From assembly GCF_003789055.1 (NCBI RefSeq), contig NZ_ML119088.1:62001-126000 (forward strand): DNA of 64,000 nt. The letters are read 5' to 3'. Each line of letters begins with the position of its first letter. Position 1 is the stretch's first letter. Origin of the DNA: Histidinibacterium lentulum. Its GTDB lineage: Bacteria > Pseudomonadota > Alphaproteobacteria > Rhodobacterales > Rhodobacteraceae. The position numbers and the translations under genes were made by a program. This document shows, in pieces, positions 1 to 7,996 of this stretch. The notes beneath the pieces are model-generated. The model saw only the letters and a program-made list of their open reading frames with translations, was not told where the DNA came from and searched no databases.

Positions 1-669
1 GACGGCCACGGCGAGAAAGCGCATGTCCTGCATGTCCATCCGTTCCGCCATGGCCTTCAGGCTTTCGCCCATGTCCCTGCCATAGGCGGCCTCGTCCGCG
101 ATCACGCCCATTTCGGTGCCCAGGGGATCGGGCACCTCGTTCGACACGATGGACACGGCCGAGGAGAAGGGATGACCGACGCGCAGCGAGCGGACCATCA
201 GTTCCACCGCGTCGGGCAGCTGCTCCTCGATCATGCTCATCCGCTTCTTGGCCTTGTTGTTGACCCAGAGGTAGACGCCCGCGACGCCCATCACGACGGA
301 GACCACGGCACGGATCGGCAGGCTGGCGCCCGTGGCGGCGGTGAGGCCGACGAAGGCCACCCCGGCGAGGCCGAACATCAGCATGATCAGCTGCGACGGG
401 GAAAAGGCGATGTTGGCCTTCTGGGCCTTGGTCGCGAGCAGCGAGTAGATCGGGATCTGCTGGCTCTGCATGTGCTGCGACATCTCCTTGCGGAGCTGTT
501 CGAGCACCTTGTCGCGGCTGTCCCCCTTCTCGAGCATGTCGAGGCGGCGGTTCACCCGGCTGTTGAGCGAGATCGATTTCCCGAAGACCGTCAGGTAGAT
601 GCCCTCGACCAGAACGAGGACGGCGACGAAGATCAGGCCATAGATGATCGGTTCTGCGGAGAGCGTCAT
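1..669 (-). CDS. tadB: Tad pilus inner-membrane platform protein TadB (partial, runs off the left edge)
   Basis: Last gene of the minus-strand Tad run seen here; its 3' end lies outside the window. TadB is a polytopic inner-membrane platform protein (type II secretion F family) that works with TadC and the ATPase CpaF/TadA to assemble Flp pili. The translated N-terminus starts MTLSAEPIIYGLIFVAVLVL, a membrane helix. A charged cytoplasmic stretch with a predicted coiled character follows (about 35-70), then two further hydrophobic segments, then the conserved start of the T2SSF domain (EEQLPDAVELMVRSLRVGHP). The ATG at 669 lies 6 bases after the cpaF stop, so the two are surely co-transcribed. 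Identity as TadB rather than TadC rests on position directly after cpaF and on the leading helix. Confidence 0.9.
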   Translation of the reverse strand, partial: MTLSAEPIIYGLIFVAVLVLVEGIYLTVFGKSISLNSRVNRRLDMLEKGDSRDKVLEQLRKEMSQHMQSQQIPIYSLLATKAQKANIAFSPSQLIMLMFGLAGVAFVGLTAATGASLPIRAVVSVVMGVAGVYLWVNNKAKKRMSMIEEQLPDAVELMVRSLRVGHPFSSAVSIVSNEVPDPLGTEMGVIADEAAYGRDMGESLKAMAERMDMQDMRFLAVAV

Positions 670-675
670 GGCGGC

Positions 676-2139
676 CTATCCCAGGGTCGGTTCGTAGATC
701 GAGGTCGGCAGGTCGTAGCCCCAGAGCTTGAACCGCTCGGAGAAGTGGCTGCGGACGCCGCTGGCCGTGAAGTGCCCGATGATCTTGTTGTCGGGTGTCA
801 GGCCGACGCGCTGATAGCGGAAGATCTCCTGCATCGAGATCACCTCGCCTTCCATGCCGGTGATCTCGGTGATCGAGACCATGCGGCGGGAGCCGTCCTG
901 CAGGCGGCTGGCCTGCACGATCAGGTTGACGGCGCTGGCGATCTGGGAGCGCACGGCCTTCAGCGGCATCTCGATCCCCGCCATCGCCACCATGTTCTCG
1001 AGACGGCTGACCGCGTCGCGGGCGGAGTTGGCGTGGATCGTGGTCATCGACCCGTCATGGCCAGTGTTCATGGCCTGAAGCATGTCGATGACCTCCTCGC
1101 CGCGGGTCTCGCCCACGATGATCCGGTCGGGGCGCATCCGCAGCGCGTTCTTGAGACAGTCGCGCTGGGTGACCGCTCCGCGGCCCTCGACGTTCGCCGG
1201 GCGGCTTTCCATCCGGCCGACATGGGTCTGCTGGAGCTGGAGTTCCGCGGTGTCCTCGATCGTCAGGATGCGTTCGGAGTTGTCGATGAAGGACGACAGC
1301 GCGTTGAGCGTCGTCGTCTTGCCCGAGCCGGTCCCGCCCGACACGATCACGTTGAGGCGGGTGGCGACGGCGGCCTGAAGATAGGCGGCCATCTCCTCGG
1401 AGAAGGCGCCGAACTTCACCAGTTCGTCGACGCCGAGCTTGTCCTTCTTGAACTTCCGGATCGAGACGAGCGAGCCGTCCACCGCGATGGGAGACACCAT
1501 CGCGTTGAAGCGCGAGCCGTCGGCGAGGCGGGCGTCGACGTAGGGGTTCGATTCGTCCACGCGCCGGCCCACGGCGGAGACGATCTTGTCGATGATCCGC
1601 AGGAGGTGACGCTCGTCCTTGAAGGTCACGTCCGAGAGCATCAGCTTGCCCTTGCGCTCGATGAAGATCTGGTGCGGTCCGTTGATCAGGATGTCGTTGA
1701 TGTCGTCATCCTTGAGCAGCGGCTCCAGCGGGCCGAGGCCCGTGACCTCGAAGAAGAGGTCCTGGTTGAGCTGCTGCCGCTCCTCCCGGTTGAGGACGAC
1801 GCCCATGTCCTCCAGCGTCTCGTTGGATATCGAGCTGATTTCGGCGCGCAGGTCCTGTTCCGACGCGTTTTCCAGCGCCGCGAGGTTCAGGTTGTCGAGC
1901 AGGGCCTTGTGCAGCTCCAGCTTGATCTCGCCCAGACGCTCCTTGCGTTTCTTCTCCTTGTCGGCAGGCGCAGCACGGCCCTCTGTCCGGGGCATCTCGC
2001 GCATGAGCTTCGCCCGTGGCGGGACGTCGTTGGCAGCCGCGGGTGCCTTGTGCCCGGCAGAGGCCTCCGCGCTGACGGAGACAGGGGCACTCTGGACAGC
2101 CGGCTTGGCAGAACCGGCCTTCTTGTACTTCGAGAACAT
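676..2139 (-). CDS. cpaF: Tad secretion ATPase CpaF/TadA
   Basis: Hexameric cytoplasmic ATPase of the type II/IV secretion superfamily that powers Flp pilus polymerisation. The 487-residue length fits the family. Visible are a variable, A/P/K-rich N-terminal 80 residues, then the N-terminal domain with the NDILINGP and ADGSRFNAM signatures. The Walker A motif [14 protein letters not shown] sits near residue 268, followed by the Asp box and Walker B region ([17 protein letters not shown]) and a His-box-like stretch ([15 protein letters not shown]). It follows cpaE by 22 bases and precedes tadB by 6, all in one operon. Nothing suggests truncation or loss of catalytic residues. Confidence 0.97.
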   Translation of the reverse strand: MFSKYKKAGSAKPAVQSAPVSVSAEASAGHKAPAAANDVPPRAKLMREMPRTEGRAAPADKEKKRKERLGEIKLELHKALLDNLNLAALENASEQDLRAEISSISNETLEDMGVVLNREERQQLNQDLFFEVTGLGPLEPLLKDDDINDILINGPHQIFIERKGKLMLSDVTFKDERHLLRIIDKIVSAVGRRVDESNPYVDARLADGSRFNAMVSPIAVDGSLVSIRKFKKDKLGVDELVKFGAFSEEMAAYLQAAVATRLNVIVSGGTGSGKTTTLNALSSFIDNSERILTIEDTAELQLQQTHVGRMESRPANVEGRGAVTQRDCLKNALRMRPDRIIVGETRGEEVIDMLQAMNTGHDGSMTTIHANSARDAVSRLENMVAMAGIEMPLKAVRSQIASAVNLIVQASRLQDGSRRMVSITEITGMEGEVISMQEIFRYQRVGLTPDNKIIGHFTASGVRSHFSERFKLWGYDLPTSIYEPTLG

Positions 2140-2161
2140 GTCTCAGCCTTCGACTTGGTCC

Positions 2162-3415
2162 TCAGCCCCCCCTGGCTTCGGACTGGTTGACGTCATGCAC
2201 CTGCGCCGCGAGTTTCGCGATTTCCTTGCGGAGCGGGTTCTTCGGGATACCTTCGCCCATCGGGATGCCATGGTCGGCATTCTGCGCCACGGCCCGGCCC
2301 CCGTCGGGAAGCTGGACCTCGATCGAGATGCCGAGCGAATCCGCAAGCCGCCTGACCCGGGACTTGCCATTGAGATCGGTGAAGCGCGGGCCCCGGTTGA
2401 GGATGAAGCGCAACTTGTCGAAAGGCAGGTCCTCCGCCTTGAGCGCGCGCTTGATCCGCAGGGTGTTCTGAGCGGAGCGCATGTCCATCTCGATCATCGC
2501 GAAATAGACATGGGCGGCCTCGAGCACGGCCTGGGACCATTCGACCATGGTCGTGGGCATGTCGATGACGATGTAATCGAAATTGGCGCGCGCCTCGTTG
2601 ATGAGCCGGCGCACGTCGTCGGACGACAGAAGGTCGAGGGGGATCATCTCTGTCGGGGCGGTGAGGACATGCAGCTTGTCCTGGTAGGTCATCAGCGCCT
2701 GGATGAAGCTGTCGCCGTCCATCGACTCGGTGTCCGAGAGCAGTTCGAACACCGCCTCGCGGCGGGGGAGATCGAGATAGGTCGAGGCCGAGCCGAACTG
2801 CAGGTCGAGATCGAGCAGGCAGACGCGCGGCGGAGATTTCGGGTCGAGGCAGGCCAGTTCCCAGGCGAGGTTCACCGCGAAGGTGGTGGCCCCGGTGCCT
2901 CCGGCCATGCCGTGGACCGGCAGCACGACGCCGTTGCGGTCGCCCTCGGCGCGGATCGAGGGGCGGTGCGGATCGGACGTCGCGGCGGCGGGCACGGGCG
3001 CCGCCGGAGGGGCGAGGACGCGGTCGATCGCCTGCGCAAGCTCGTTCTCCGGCAGCGGGTAGGGGACGAACTCGTTGCCACCCTCGCGCAGCAGCTGGTG
3101 CAGCGATGCCGGGCTGACATCCTCGGCCACGATGATGACCTTGATCCCGCGGGCCCGCGCGGCGGCAATGATGTCGACGATCAGGCCCAGATCGGCCTCG
3201 TCCTGTTCATCGAGCGCGATGCAGATGAACTGCAGCGACTCCGCTTCCGGTTGTTCGAGAAAGGCGAGCGCGTCGCCGAAACCGAGATCCCCCCAGCTTT
3301 CTCCGAGCGTGGCTTCCATGTCCTCGATCAGAAGATCGAAGATCTGCACGTCACGGCTGACGGTGCAGGCGCGGATCGGTTGCGCCTCTGTCTTCAGAAC
3401 TGCGGTGCTACTCAT
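2162..3415 (-). CDS. cpaE: Tad pilus localisation protein CpaE/TadZ (receiver-like domain plus atypical MinD/ParA ATPase)
   Basis: CpaE/TadZ positions the Tad apparatus in the cell. Residues of about 20-150 form a receiver-like domain (SRDVQIFDLLIED, then GIKVIIVAEDVSP). Residues of about 165-400 form a MinD/ParA-type P-loop domain. The deviant Walker A reads HGMAGGTGATTFAVNLA, without the lysines of the usual KGGxGKT box, as described for TadZ proteins. Later MinD-like signatures (LLDLDLQFG, DYIVIDMPTTM) are intact, so the protein probably binds nucleotide and dimerises while hydrolysis is weak. The 417-residue length is normal. About 275 bp of non-coding sequence separates it from the OmpA-like gene, so it may have its own promoter. 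Confidence 0.93.
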   Translation of the reverse strand: MSSTAVLKTEAQPIRACTVSRDVQIFDLLIEDMEATLGESWGDLGFGDALAFLEQPEAESLQFICIALDEQDEADLGLIVDIIAAARARGIKVIIVAEDVSPASLHQLLREGGNEFVPYPLPENELAQAIDRVLAPPAAPVPAAATSDPHRPSIRAEGDRNGVVLPVHGMAGGTGATTFAVNLAWELACLDPKSPPRVCLLDLDLQFGSASTYLDLPRREAVFELLSDTESMDGDSFIQALMTYQDKLHVLTAPTEMIPLDLLSSDDVRRLINEARANFDYIVIDMPTTMVEWSQAVLEAAHVYFAMIEMDMRSAQNTLRIKRALKAEDLPFDKLRFILNRGPRFTDLNGKSRVRRLADSLGISIEVQLPDGGRAVAQNADHGIPMGEGIPKNPLRKEIAKLAAQVHDVNQSEARGG

Positions 3416-3690
3416 TGCCTATCGTCCTTCTGGAAAGACCCCGCCCGCCGTCCGTCAGCGCGAGCCCGCAAGCCCCGCTGCCGCCGTCGTGCGGGCAAGC
3501 CGACCGGATTTTCCGAGCGGCCTTCCCCATGCCGTCACCCTCTTCGAGGATTCGGGCCTGATTGAGGCAGGACGATCACCATTATGCGGAACTAAAGGAC
3601 GATCCCCCGCGGACACGCCGGACTTTCCACGTGATGGGAGTGATCGCACGAAACCGTTAAGGCACCGTGTTCAACGGACGGAAACCGGCC

Positions 3691-4374
3691 TTATTGGCCA
3701 GTCGCGAATTCCGATGCGGTAATGCCTGTGATGTTCTGCGGCGCCGTCGCCGACTCCACGTATTCGCGGAAGACGACCTCGGCATACCGGCCGTTGAGGA
3801 CGGTAGGATGACGCTGGAGGAAGCCCGAGACCTCCGTCACCGTGCGCCGGTTCGCGCGTTCGCGGTTCTGCGTCAGCACCAGCGGCTGGGTCTCGCCGTA
3901 GGAAACGAGCGCCTCGAGGCTCGAGCCCGGGACGCCGCGGCTGACGAGGTAATTGACGACGGCGCGGGCCCGGCGTTCGCCCAGGGCGAAATTGTAGCTG
4001 TCCGATCCGACGAGGTCGGTATGGCCGTAGACCGAAAAGCGGAGCTCGGGAAACTGGCGCATCCACGAGGCCTGAAGGTCGAGGATGCCGCGGGCCTCGG
4101 GTCCCAGTTCGGCCGAGTTGAAGCCGAAGTTGACGGTCGAGGGAACCTCGGCGTCGAACCGCTCGGCGAGGGCCACGGCATAGTCGCGCTGGCCTGACAT
4201 CACCTCGATGTTGTTCACGGTCGCATTGCCGAAGAAGCCCGAATCGACGATCGCGCCGGCCTCGGCCCGGAAGGTGCGGGGACGCTCGACATCGAAGAGC
4301 CCGGGCCCGCCGGCGGTCTGGCCGCAGGCGGAGAGGGTGATCAGCGCGGCGATGGAGGCGGGAAAGGCTTTCAT
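3691..4374 (-). CDS. OmpA-like peptidoglycan-binding lipoprotein of the Tad locus
   Basis: A 227-residue exported protein. The N-terminus (MKAFPASIAALITLSACG) is a lipoprotein signal with lipobox LSAC. The C-terminal half has the OmpA signature: the VNFGFNSAEL start, YGHTDLVGSDSYNFALGERR with the peptidoglycan-contacting Asp and Arg, and ANRRTV. It lies 12 bases downstream of cpaC and upstream of cpaE. That is the position where many Rhodobacterales Tad clusters carry an OmpA-like protein, possibly in place of CpaD. The inferred role is anchoring the outer-membrane secretin complex to peptidoglycan. The OmpA-domain call is firm; the exact role is inference. Confidence 0.88.
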   Translation of the reverse strand: MKAFPASIAALITLSACGQTAGGPGLFDVERPRTFRAEAGAIVDSGFFGNATVNNIEVMSGQRDYAVALAERFDAEVPSTVNFGFNSAELGPEARGILDLQASWMRQFPELRFSVYGHTDLVGSDSYNFALGERRARAVVNYLVSRGVPGSSLEALVSYGETQPLVLTQNRERANRRTVTEVSGFLQRHPTVLNGRYAEVVFREYVESATAPQNITGITASEFATGQ

Positions 4375-4386
4375 GTCAGGGCGTCC

Positions 4387-5823
4387 TCAATCCATCACGT
4401 AGCCATAGGAGCCCGAGAAGTCCTGCCGGGCGACTTCGGCCGCGGCGCCCTGCTGGGGCGTGCCTCCGGGGCCGGCCTGGGCCGCGACGCGGCCGTAGAG
4501 AAAGAGATCGCGCTCCGTCGGCGGGCGCACCCTGTCGGTGGGCAGGGCCAGCGCCTCGCCCCGGGTCGGCGTCACAAGGTGTGGAGTCACGATGATCACC
4601 AGCTCGGTCTGTTCGCGCTGGTATTCGGCGGACCGGAACAGCGCGCCGAGGACGGGAATGTCCCCGAGCCACGGCACCTGGCTGTTGAGGTCGTTGAAAT
4701 CGTCCGACAGGAGTCCCGCGATGGCGAAGCTCTCCCCGTCGCGCATCTCCACGGTGGTGGAGGTCTCGCGGCGGCTGAAGGCGTCGACGGTGAAACCGCC
4801 CTGGCTGAAGCCGTTCGAGGGGTCGATGGCGGAGACCGCCGCCTCGAGTTCGAGGTTGATCACGTCGCCGTCCACGACCCGCGGGATGAAGTTCAGCTCC
4901 ACGCCGAAGGGCTTGTATTCGATGGTGATGGCGCCGTTTTCCTGGCTGACCGGGACCGGGTATTCGCCGCCCGCGAGGAACCGCGCTTCCTGGCCGGACA
5001 GGGCGGTCAGATTGGGCTCGGCAAGCGTCCGCACGACGCCGCGGCTTTCGAGCGCCTCGAGCAGGATGCCGATTTCCAGACCGCCCGCGTTGAAGCCGAA
5101 GAGCGTGGCGCCATTGTTTGCGCTGCTGCCGGGCAGGGCGCCGGTCAGCGCGCTGCGGGCCGCGCCGTTGCCCGCAAGGGTGTTCGTGCCGGTGACATTG
5201 CCCAGGTTGCCGTCGAACAGGGTGCCCGCGACCGACAGGGACGAAGAGAGCGACTTCGAGACCGAGCGCTGCATCTCGGCAAAGCGGACCTTGAGCATCA
5301 CCTGCTGCACGCCGCCCACGGTCATCAGGTTCGAGACCCGGTCCGGCGCATAGCGCTGCGCCAGTTCCAGAGCCCGGTCGAGCCGGACGATGGAAGAGAC
5401 ATGACCCGAGAGCACGATGCCGTCGTTGGCCGTGCGCACCTCGATCTGTTCGCCCGGCAGGATCTGCTGCAGGCGTTCCTTGAATTCGTCGATGTCGGGG
5501 GTGACCTGCACCTCGACATTGGTGATCAGCCGTCCGTCTGCCGCGAGGAGCGTCAGCGTCGTCCGCCCCGGCTCCTTGCCCAGAACGTAGAGCGTGCGGT
5601 CCGACAGGGTGGAGATGTCGGCGATCATCGGATTGGCGATGGAGACTTCGGCGAAGGGCGTATCGCTCTCGACCACCACCGCGCGGTTCATGGCCACCTG
5701 AAGCGCACCGGAGGGCGAGCCCCGCAGCACGCTCAGGGTCTGCGCCGTGGCCTGGGACGCCGGCACCGCAAGCGTCAGCGCGAGGCCCGCAAGCGCGGCC
5801 TTGAGAAATCCGTCATGTTTCAT
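4387..5823 (-). CDS. cpaC: Tad pilus outer-membrane secretin CpaC/RcpA
   Basis: A 478-residue secretin that forms the outer-membrane channel for the Flp pilus. It has a Sec signal peptide (hydrophobic core LAGLALTLAVPASQATAQ). The BON/N-domain region follows (residues 30-180, with RTLYVLGKEPGRTTLTL). The secretin core is at about 260-420, with FLAGGEYPVPV and the typical C-terminal IVTPHLVTP motif. A low-complexity G/N/A stretch at about 200-245 (ring of secretin N-domain loops) separates the two. It is followed 12 bases later by the OmpA-like lipoprotein gene. Upstream, a hairpin and a palindrome (5933-6000) separate it from cpaB, so the operon may be segmented here. Confidence 0.95.
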   Translation of the reverse strand: MKHDGFLKAALAGLALTLAVPASQATAQTLSVLRGSPSGALQVAMNRAVVVESDTPFAEVSIANPMIADISTLSDRTLYVLGKEPGRTTLTLLAADGRLITNVEVQVTPDIDEFKERLQQILPGEQIEVRTANDGIVLSGHVSSIVRLDRALELAQRYAPDRVSNLMTVGGVQQVMLKVRFAEMQRSVSKSLSSSLSVAGTLFDGNLGNVTGTNTLAGNGAARSALTGALPGSSANNGATLFGFNAGGLEIGILLEALESRGVVRTLAEPNLTALSGQEARFLAGGEYPVPVSQENGAITIEYKPFGVELNFIPRVVDGDVINLELEAAVSAIDPSNGFSQGGFTVDAFSRRETSTTVEMRDGESFAIAGLLSDDFNDLNSQVPWLGDIPVLGALFRSAEYQREQTELVIIVTPHLVTPTRGEALALPTDRVRPPTERDLFLYGRVAAQAGPGGTPQQGAAAEVARQDFSGSYGYVMD

Positions 5824-5932
5824 GGTGACCTGCCTCTATGTCACGCTCGACGCGAGCTTTGCGCCCGTCGTTGAGCCCAAGCATTGCCCGGGCGGGCCTT
5901 CATTGCAAGAATCAACAGCTTGAGCAGGTGGT

Positions 5933-5948
5933 CTCATGTGGACATGAG
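5933..5948. promoter_or_regulatory. 16-bp palindrome upstream of cpaC, candidate operator
   Basis: CTCATGT-GG-ACATGAG is a perfect 7-2-7 inverted repeat about 110 bp upstream of the cpaC start codon. It is outside any gene and lacks the GC-rich arms of the nearby terminator-like hairpin, so an operator for a dimeric regulator is the better reading. The regulator is unknown. Confidence 0.45.
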
Positions 5949-5974
5949 GCAACAGACCAGCCCGTGAACGCAGA

Positions 5975-6000
5975 ACGGGCGCGCCGCGTGGCGCGCCCGT
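5975..6000 (-). terminator. Terminator-like hairpin after cpaB
   Basis: A perfect 11-bp inverted repeat (ACGGGCGCGCC, 4-base loop, GGCGCGCCCGT) begins 22 bases beyond the cpaB stop codon on the minus strand. The following U-tract is weak, so it may attenuate or protect the 3' end rather than fully terminate. Confidence 0.6.
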
Positions 6001-6021
6001 AAGGTTCGAAAAGTGCAAGCC

Positions 6022-6876
6022 TCAGTTCGTGCAGGGGATCGGGATCTCGGTGACCTGGCCCCCGCGGTTGGTGCGGATCGTGCAGACTTCCTCGGGGGTT
6101 TCCTGAACCACCGTCTGCTGCTCGGGAATGCCGAGAAGGCGTCGCTGATCCACCTGGACCGCCTCGGCCACGGTATCGTCCTGAGCCCCGACGAGGCTCA
6201 ACGACAGCCTGCCGGTGGACTGCGCCTGGGCGAGGGCCGCGACCTGTTGCGGCGTCACCTCGACCGTGACGGTCCTGGCGATCGTGGTAGAGAAGCCCGA
6301 CCCATCGGATTGCTGGTCCACGGCCACGAGAGTGATGTTGCTCTCGATCAGCTTGGTAACCTCCTCGACGTCGCCGCCGCTGCTCCGCGCGCGACCGGTC
6401 CAGTAGATGTCGACCCGGTCGCCGGGCCGCAGGAAGCCCGAGACGCCCGACGAGACATCGACGCTGATGGCGAAGGCGCGCATCCCGCGGCCCAGCCGCG
6501 CGGTGATGCCCGCGTCCTCGCCGGGTTCGGTCACCTTCACGGCCAGCACGGGCTCCCTGGGCTCCATGGGGCGCAGGACGAAGCGCAGTTCATCCGGTCC
6601 GTTGGGGAAGAGTTCCTCTTCCGTGCGAAACACGCCCTCGGGCAGGTAAGGCTCCGCGTAGCGGATCATCTCGACGTCCTCGCGGGTGATCTGGTCGCCA
6701 TAGGCGAGCGCCCGGGTCACCGCGAAGACCTCCACGGTGGGAACCGCCTCGGCCGCCTTCGCCGCCGCGGCGCGGGCCTCCGCCTGGGTCTGTTCGAGGT
6801 AACCCTGCGCCATGTAGACCGCGAAGCCCGCGAGGCCGATCCCCACGATCAGAACGAGTCCGAAAACAGCTCTCAT
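6022..6876 (-). CDS. cpaB: Tad pilus assembly protein CpaB/RcpC
   Basis: A 284-residue periplasmic/outer-membrane-associated partner of the CpaC secretin. The start at 6876 (MRAVFGLVLIVGIGLAGF) is chosen over a longer upstream frame. It opens straight into an N-terminal membrane anchor and has a GGAAGGA ribosome site 7 bases upstream. Residues of about 45-110 form a SAF domain (VFAVTRALAYGDQITREDVE). The RcpC domain follows (MRAFAISVDVSSGVSGFLRPGDRVDIYW). The C-terminus ends with a Cys-containing tail. It is the first of the assembly genes after the pilins. Length and motifs are typical. Confidence 0.93.
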   Translation of the reverse strand: MRAVFGLVLIVGIGLAGFAVYMAQGYLEQTQAEARAAAAKAAEAVPTVEVFAVTRALAYGDQITREDVEMIRYAEPYLPEGVFRTEEELFPNGPDELRFVLRPMEPREPVLAVKVTEPGEDAGITARLGRGMRAFAISVDVSSGVSGFLRPGDRVDIYWTGRARSSGGDVEEVTKLIESNITLVAVDQQSDGSGFSTTIARTVTVEVTPQQVAALAQAQSTGRLSLSLVGAQDDTVAEAVQVDQRRLLGIPEQQTVVQETPEEVCTIRTNRGGQVTEIPIPCTN

Positions 6877-6985
6877 GCTCTGTCCTTCCGTTTCATGGCT
6901 TGGCAAACAGGATTGTGTGGGTTCCCGGGGTCCACCGACCCCGGAAGGATGCGGCTTCGATGCGGCAAGGCCATCCCATGATCGA

Positions 6986-7171
6986 TCATTCGGAGTTCTC
7001 GGCATGCTCGGTCAGCGCGTCGCCGACGGACTGAGCGAGGTCCCTGGCGCCCGAGATCGGCCCGATGATCGCGGCCATGGCAAGGCCGACGACCGCCGCA
7101 GTGAGCACGACCCAATCGACGGAGACCGCACCGAGGTCGTCCTTGAGGAGCCGTTTGAGCGTTGAGGTCAT
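6986..7171 (-). CDS. Second Flp-type pilin-like small protein
   Basis: A 61-residue protein related to the pilin at 7409-7594 (shared DWVVLTAA core). It has a short basic leader (MTSTLKRLLKDDLG), then AVSVDWVVLTAAVVG, then a hydrophobic helix. In canonical Flp prepilins cleavage follows Gly and mature residues 5-6 are Glu-Tyr; here they read Asp-Trp. The C-terminus (ALTEHAENSE) is acidic and lacks the Ser/Thr-rich tail of its neighbour. It is probably a minor pilin or a diverged duplicate. It has its own leader with a 7-bp hairpin and a TTGACA box further upstream. Confidence 0.8.
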   Translation of the reverse strand: MTSTLKRLLKDDLGAVSVDWVVLTAAVVGLAMAAIIGPISGARDLAQSVGDALTEHAENSE

Positions 7172-7205
7172 ACTGGATACTCCCAGGCTTGGGGCGATCC
7201 CCGTC

Positions 7206-7250
7206 CCTGGTCATCGACGAAAGACCAGGTCTTCGGCGCGGTGTTGTCAA
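7206..7250 (-). promoter_or_regulatory. Possible promoter and leader hairpin of the second pilin gene
   Basis: On the minus strand a perfect TTGACA (7250-7245) is followed by a leader hairpin, CCTGGTC/GACCAGG at 7229-7206, before the start codon at 7171. A convincing -10 box at the right spacing was not found, so this is tentative. Confidence 0.35.
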
Positions 7251-7312
7251 AAGTCGGGCATTTTCTAGCGAACGATCTCGAGGCTGCGAACTCGCACCGC
7301 AGAAAGCATGTC

Positions 7313-7341
7313 GGGGGGCACGCCAAGACCGCGTGCCCCCC
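7313..7341 (-). terminator. Hairpin downstream of the first pilin gene
   Basis: A perfect 11-bp stem (GGGGGGCACGC, 7-base loop, GCGTGCCCCCC) starts about 68 bases past the pilin stop codon. It likely terminates or attenuates the abundant pilin transcript ahead of the assembly genes. The U-tract is weak. Confidence 0.65.
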
Positions 7342-7408
7342 GGGAAAGTCATGTCAGGCCCAAGCAGCTCGACGTCGATCCTCGCCGACGATCAAGCTGT
7401 TCGGTTCG

Positions 7409-7594
7409 TTAGAAGGTCGTGCTGATGTCCTGCACGAGCTCTTCGGAGATGTTGCCCGACATCGTCGAGACGCCGCCGCTGACGGAGGCCAGCACGGCGA
7501 TGCCGAGGCCGACGATGGCGGCGGTCAGCACGACCCAGTCAACGGTAACCGCGCCGTCTTCGTCGCGGCGGAATTTGGCGAGAAACTTCGTCAT
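7409..7594 (-). CDS. Flp family type IVb pilin (probable major pilin)
   Basis: A 61-residue prepilin at the head of the Tad cluster. The short basic/acidic leader MTKFLAKFRRDEDG ends in the Gly after which the Tad prepilin peptidase would cut. The mature part starts AVTVDWVVLTAAIVG, with Asp at +5 and Trp at +6 in place of the usual Glu-Tyr, then a 20-residue hydrophobic helix. The C-terminal half is unusually Ser/Thr-rich (SVSGGVSTMSGNISEELV, then ISTTF). A strong GGAGG-type site (CCTCC on the plus strand) precedes the start. The downstream hairpin and first position suggest this is the highly expressed pilin. No prepilin peptidase gene lies in the window. Confidence 0.85.
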   Translation of the reverse strand: MTKFLAKFRRDEDGAVTVDWVVLTAAIVGLGIAVLASVSGGVSTMSGNISEELVQDISTTF

Positions 7595-7996
7595 GTCTAT
7601 CCCTCCTCAGGGTATATTGGTCCGGTCTCAGTGCTCCGGGCCGGGTCTTTCGGACCGGCCTCTCAATCGGCCCGTCCCGGTTCGGATGAGGAGATATAGC
7701 CCGTGCAATGGGGCGAGAATGGGACGTCATTCGTACATTTTCCCTGTCCTTCCGAGGCAATTTGAAGGTCTTGAATGCGGACTGGAGCCAAGCGGATTAA
7801 CCTTCGTGACGATTTCCACGCCTTTGGAATCAGGAGAGCGACCCGTCCTGCCGTTGCCAAAAGGACTCGTCCGCATGTCCGTGGCGGGCGGGGTAACGGT
7901 GTCACTTTGCCGTAGGGGTATGAATCTGTCATGTTCGGCCCCGAGCCGCCGTCAGAGCGGACCAATGGAACACGAGCAGAGGCAGGACAGGGCGAG
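7595..7996. promoter_or_regulatory. 402-bp divergent intergenic region between pilin and lytic transglycosylase
   Basis: It has noticeably lower GC than its surroundings. It must hold the promoter of the minus-strand pilin gene and that of the plus-strand transglycosylase. An imperfect hairpin (GGCCGG...CCGGCC, near 7650-7671) lies in the pilin leader. A TTAACC hexamer near 7797 resembles a CtrA half-site but has no partner half. No convincing small gene was found. Confidence 0.4.

Noticed and set aside
172-3565. Long plus-strand open frames (over 600 codons each) opposite the Tad genes
   Set aside because: They are antisense to cpaF and cpaE, have Arg/His/Asp-skewed composition with no motifs, and arise from the high GC content.
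7795-7805. TTAACC hexamer as a CtrA site controlling the pilin gene
   Set aside because: Only a half-site is present; the second TTAA at the right spacing is missing, and it lies about 200 bp from either start codon.
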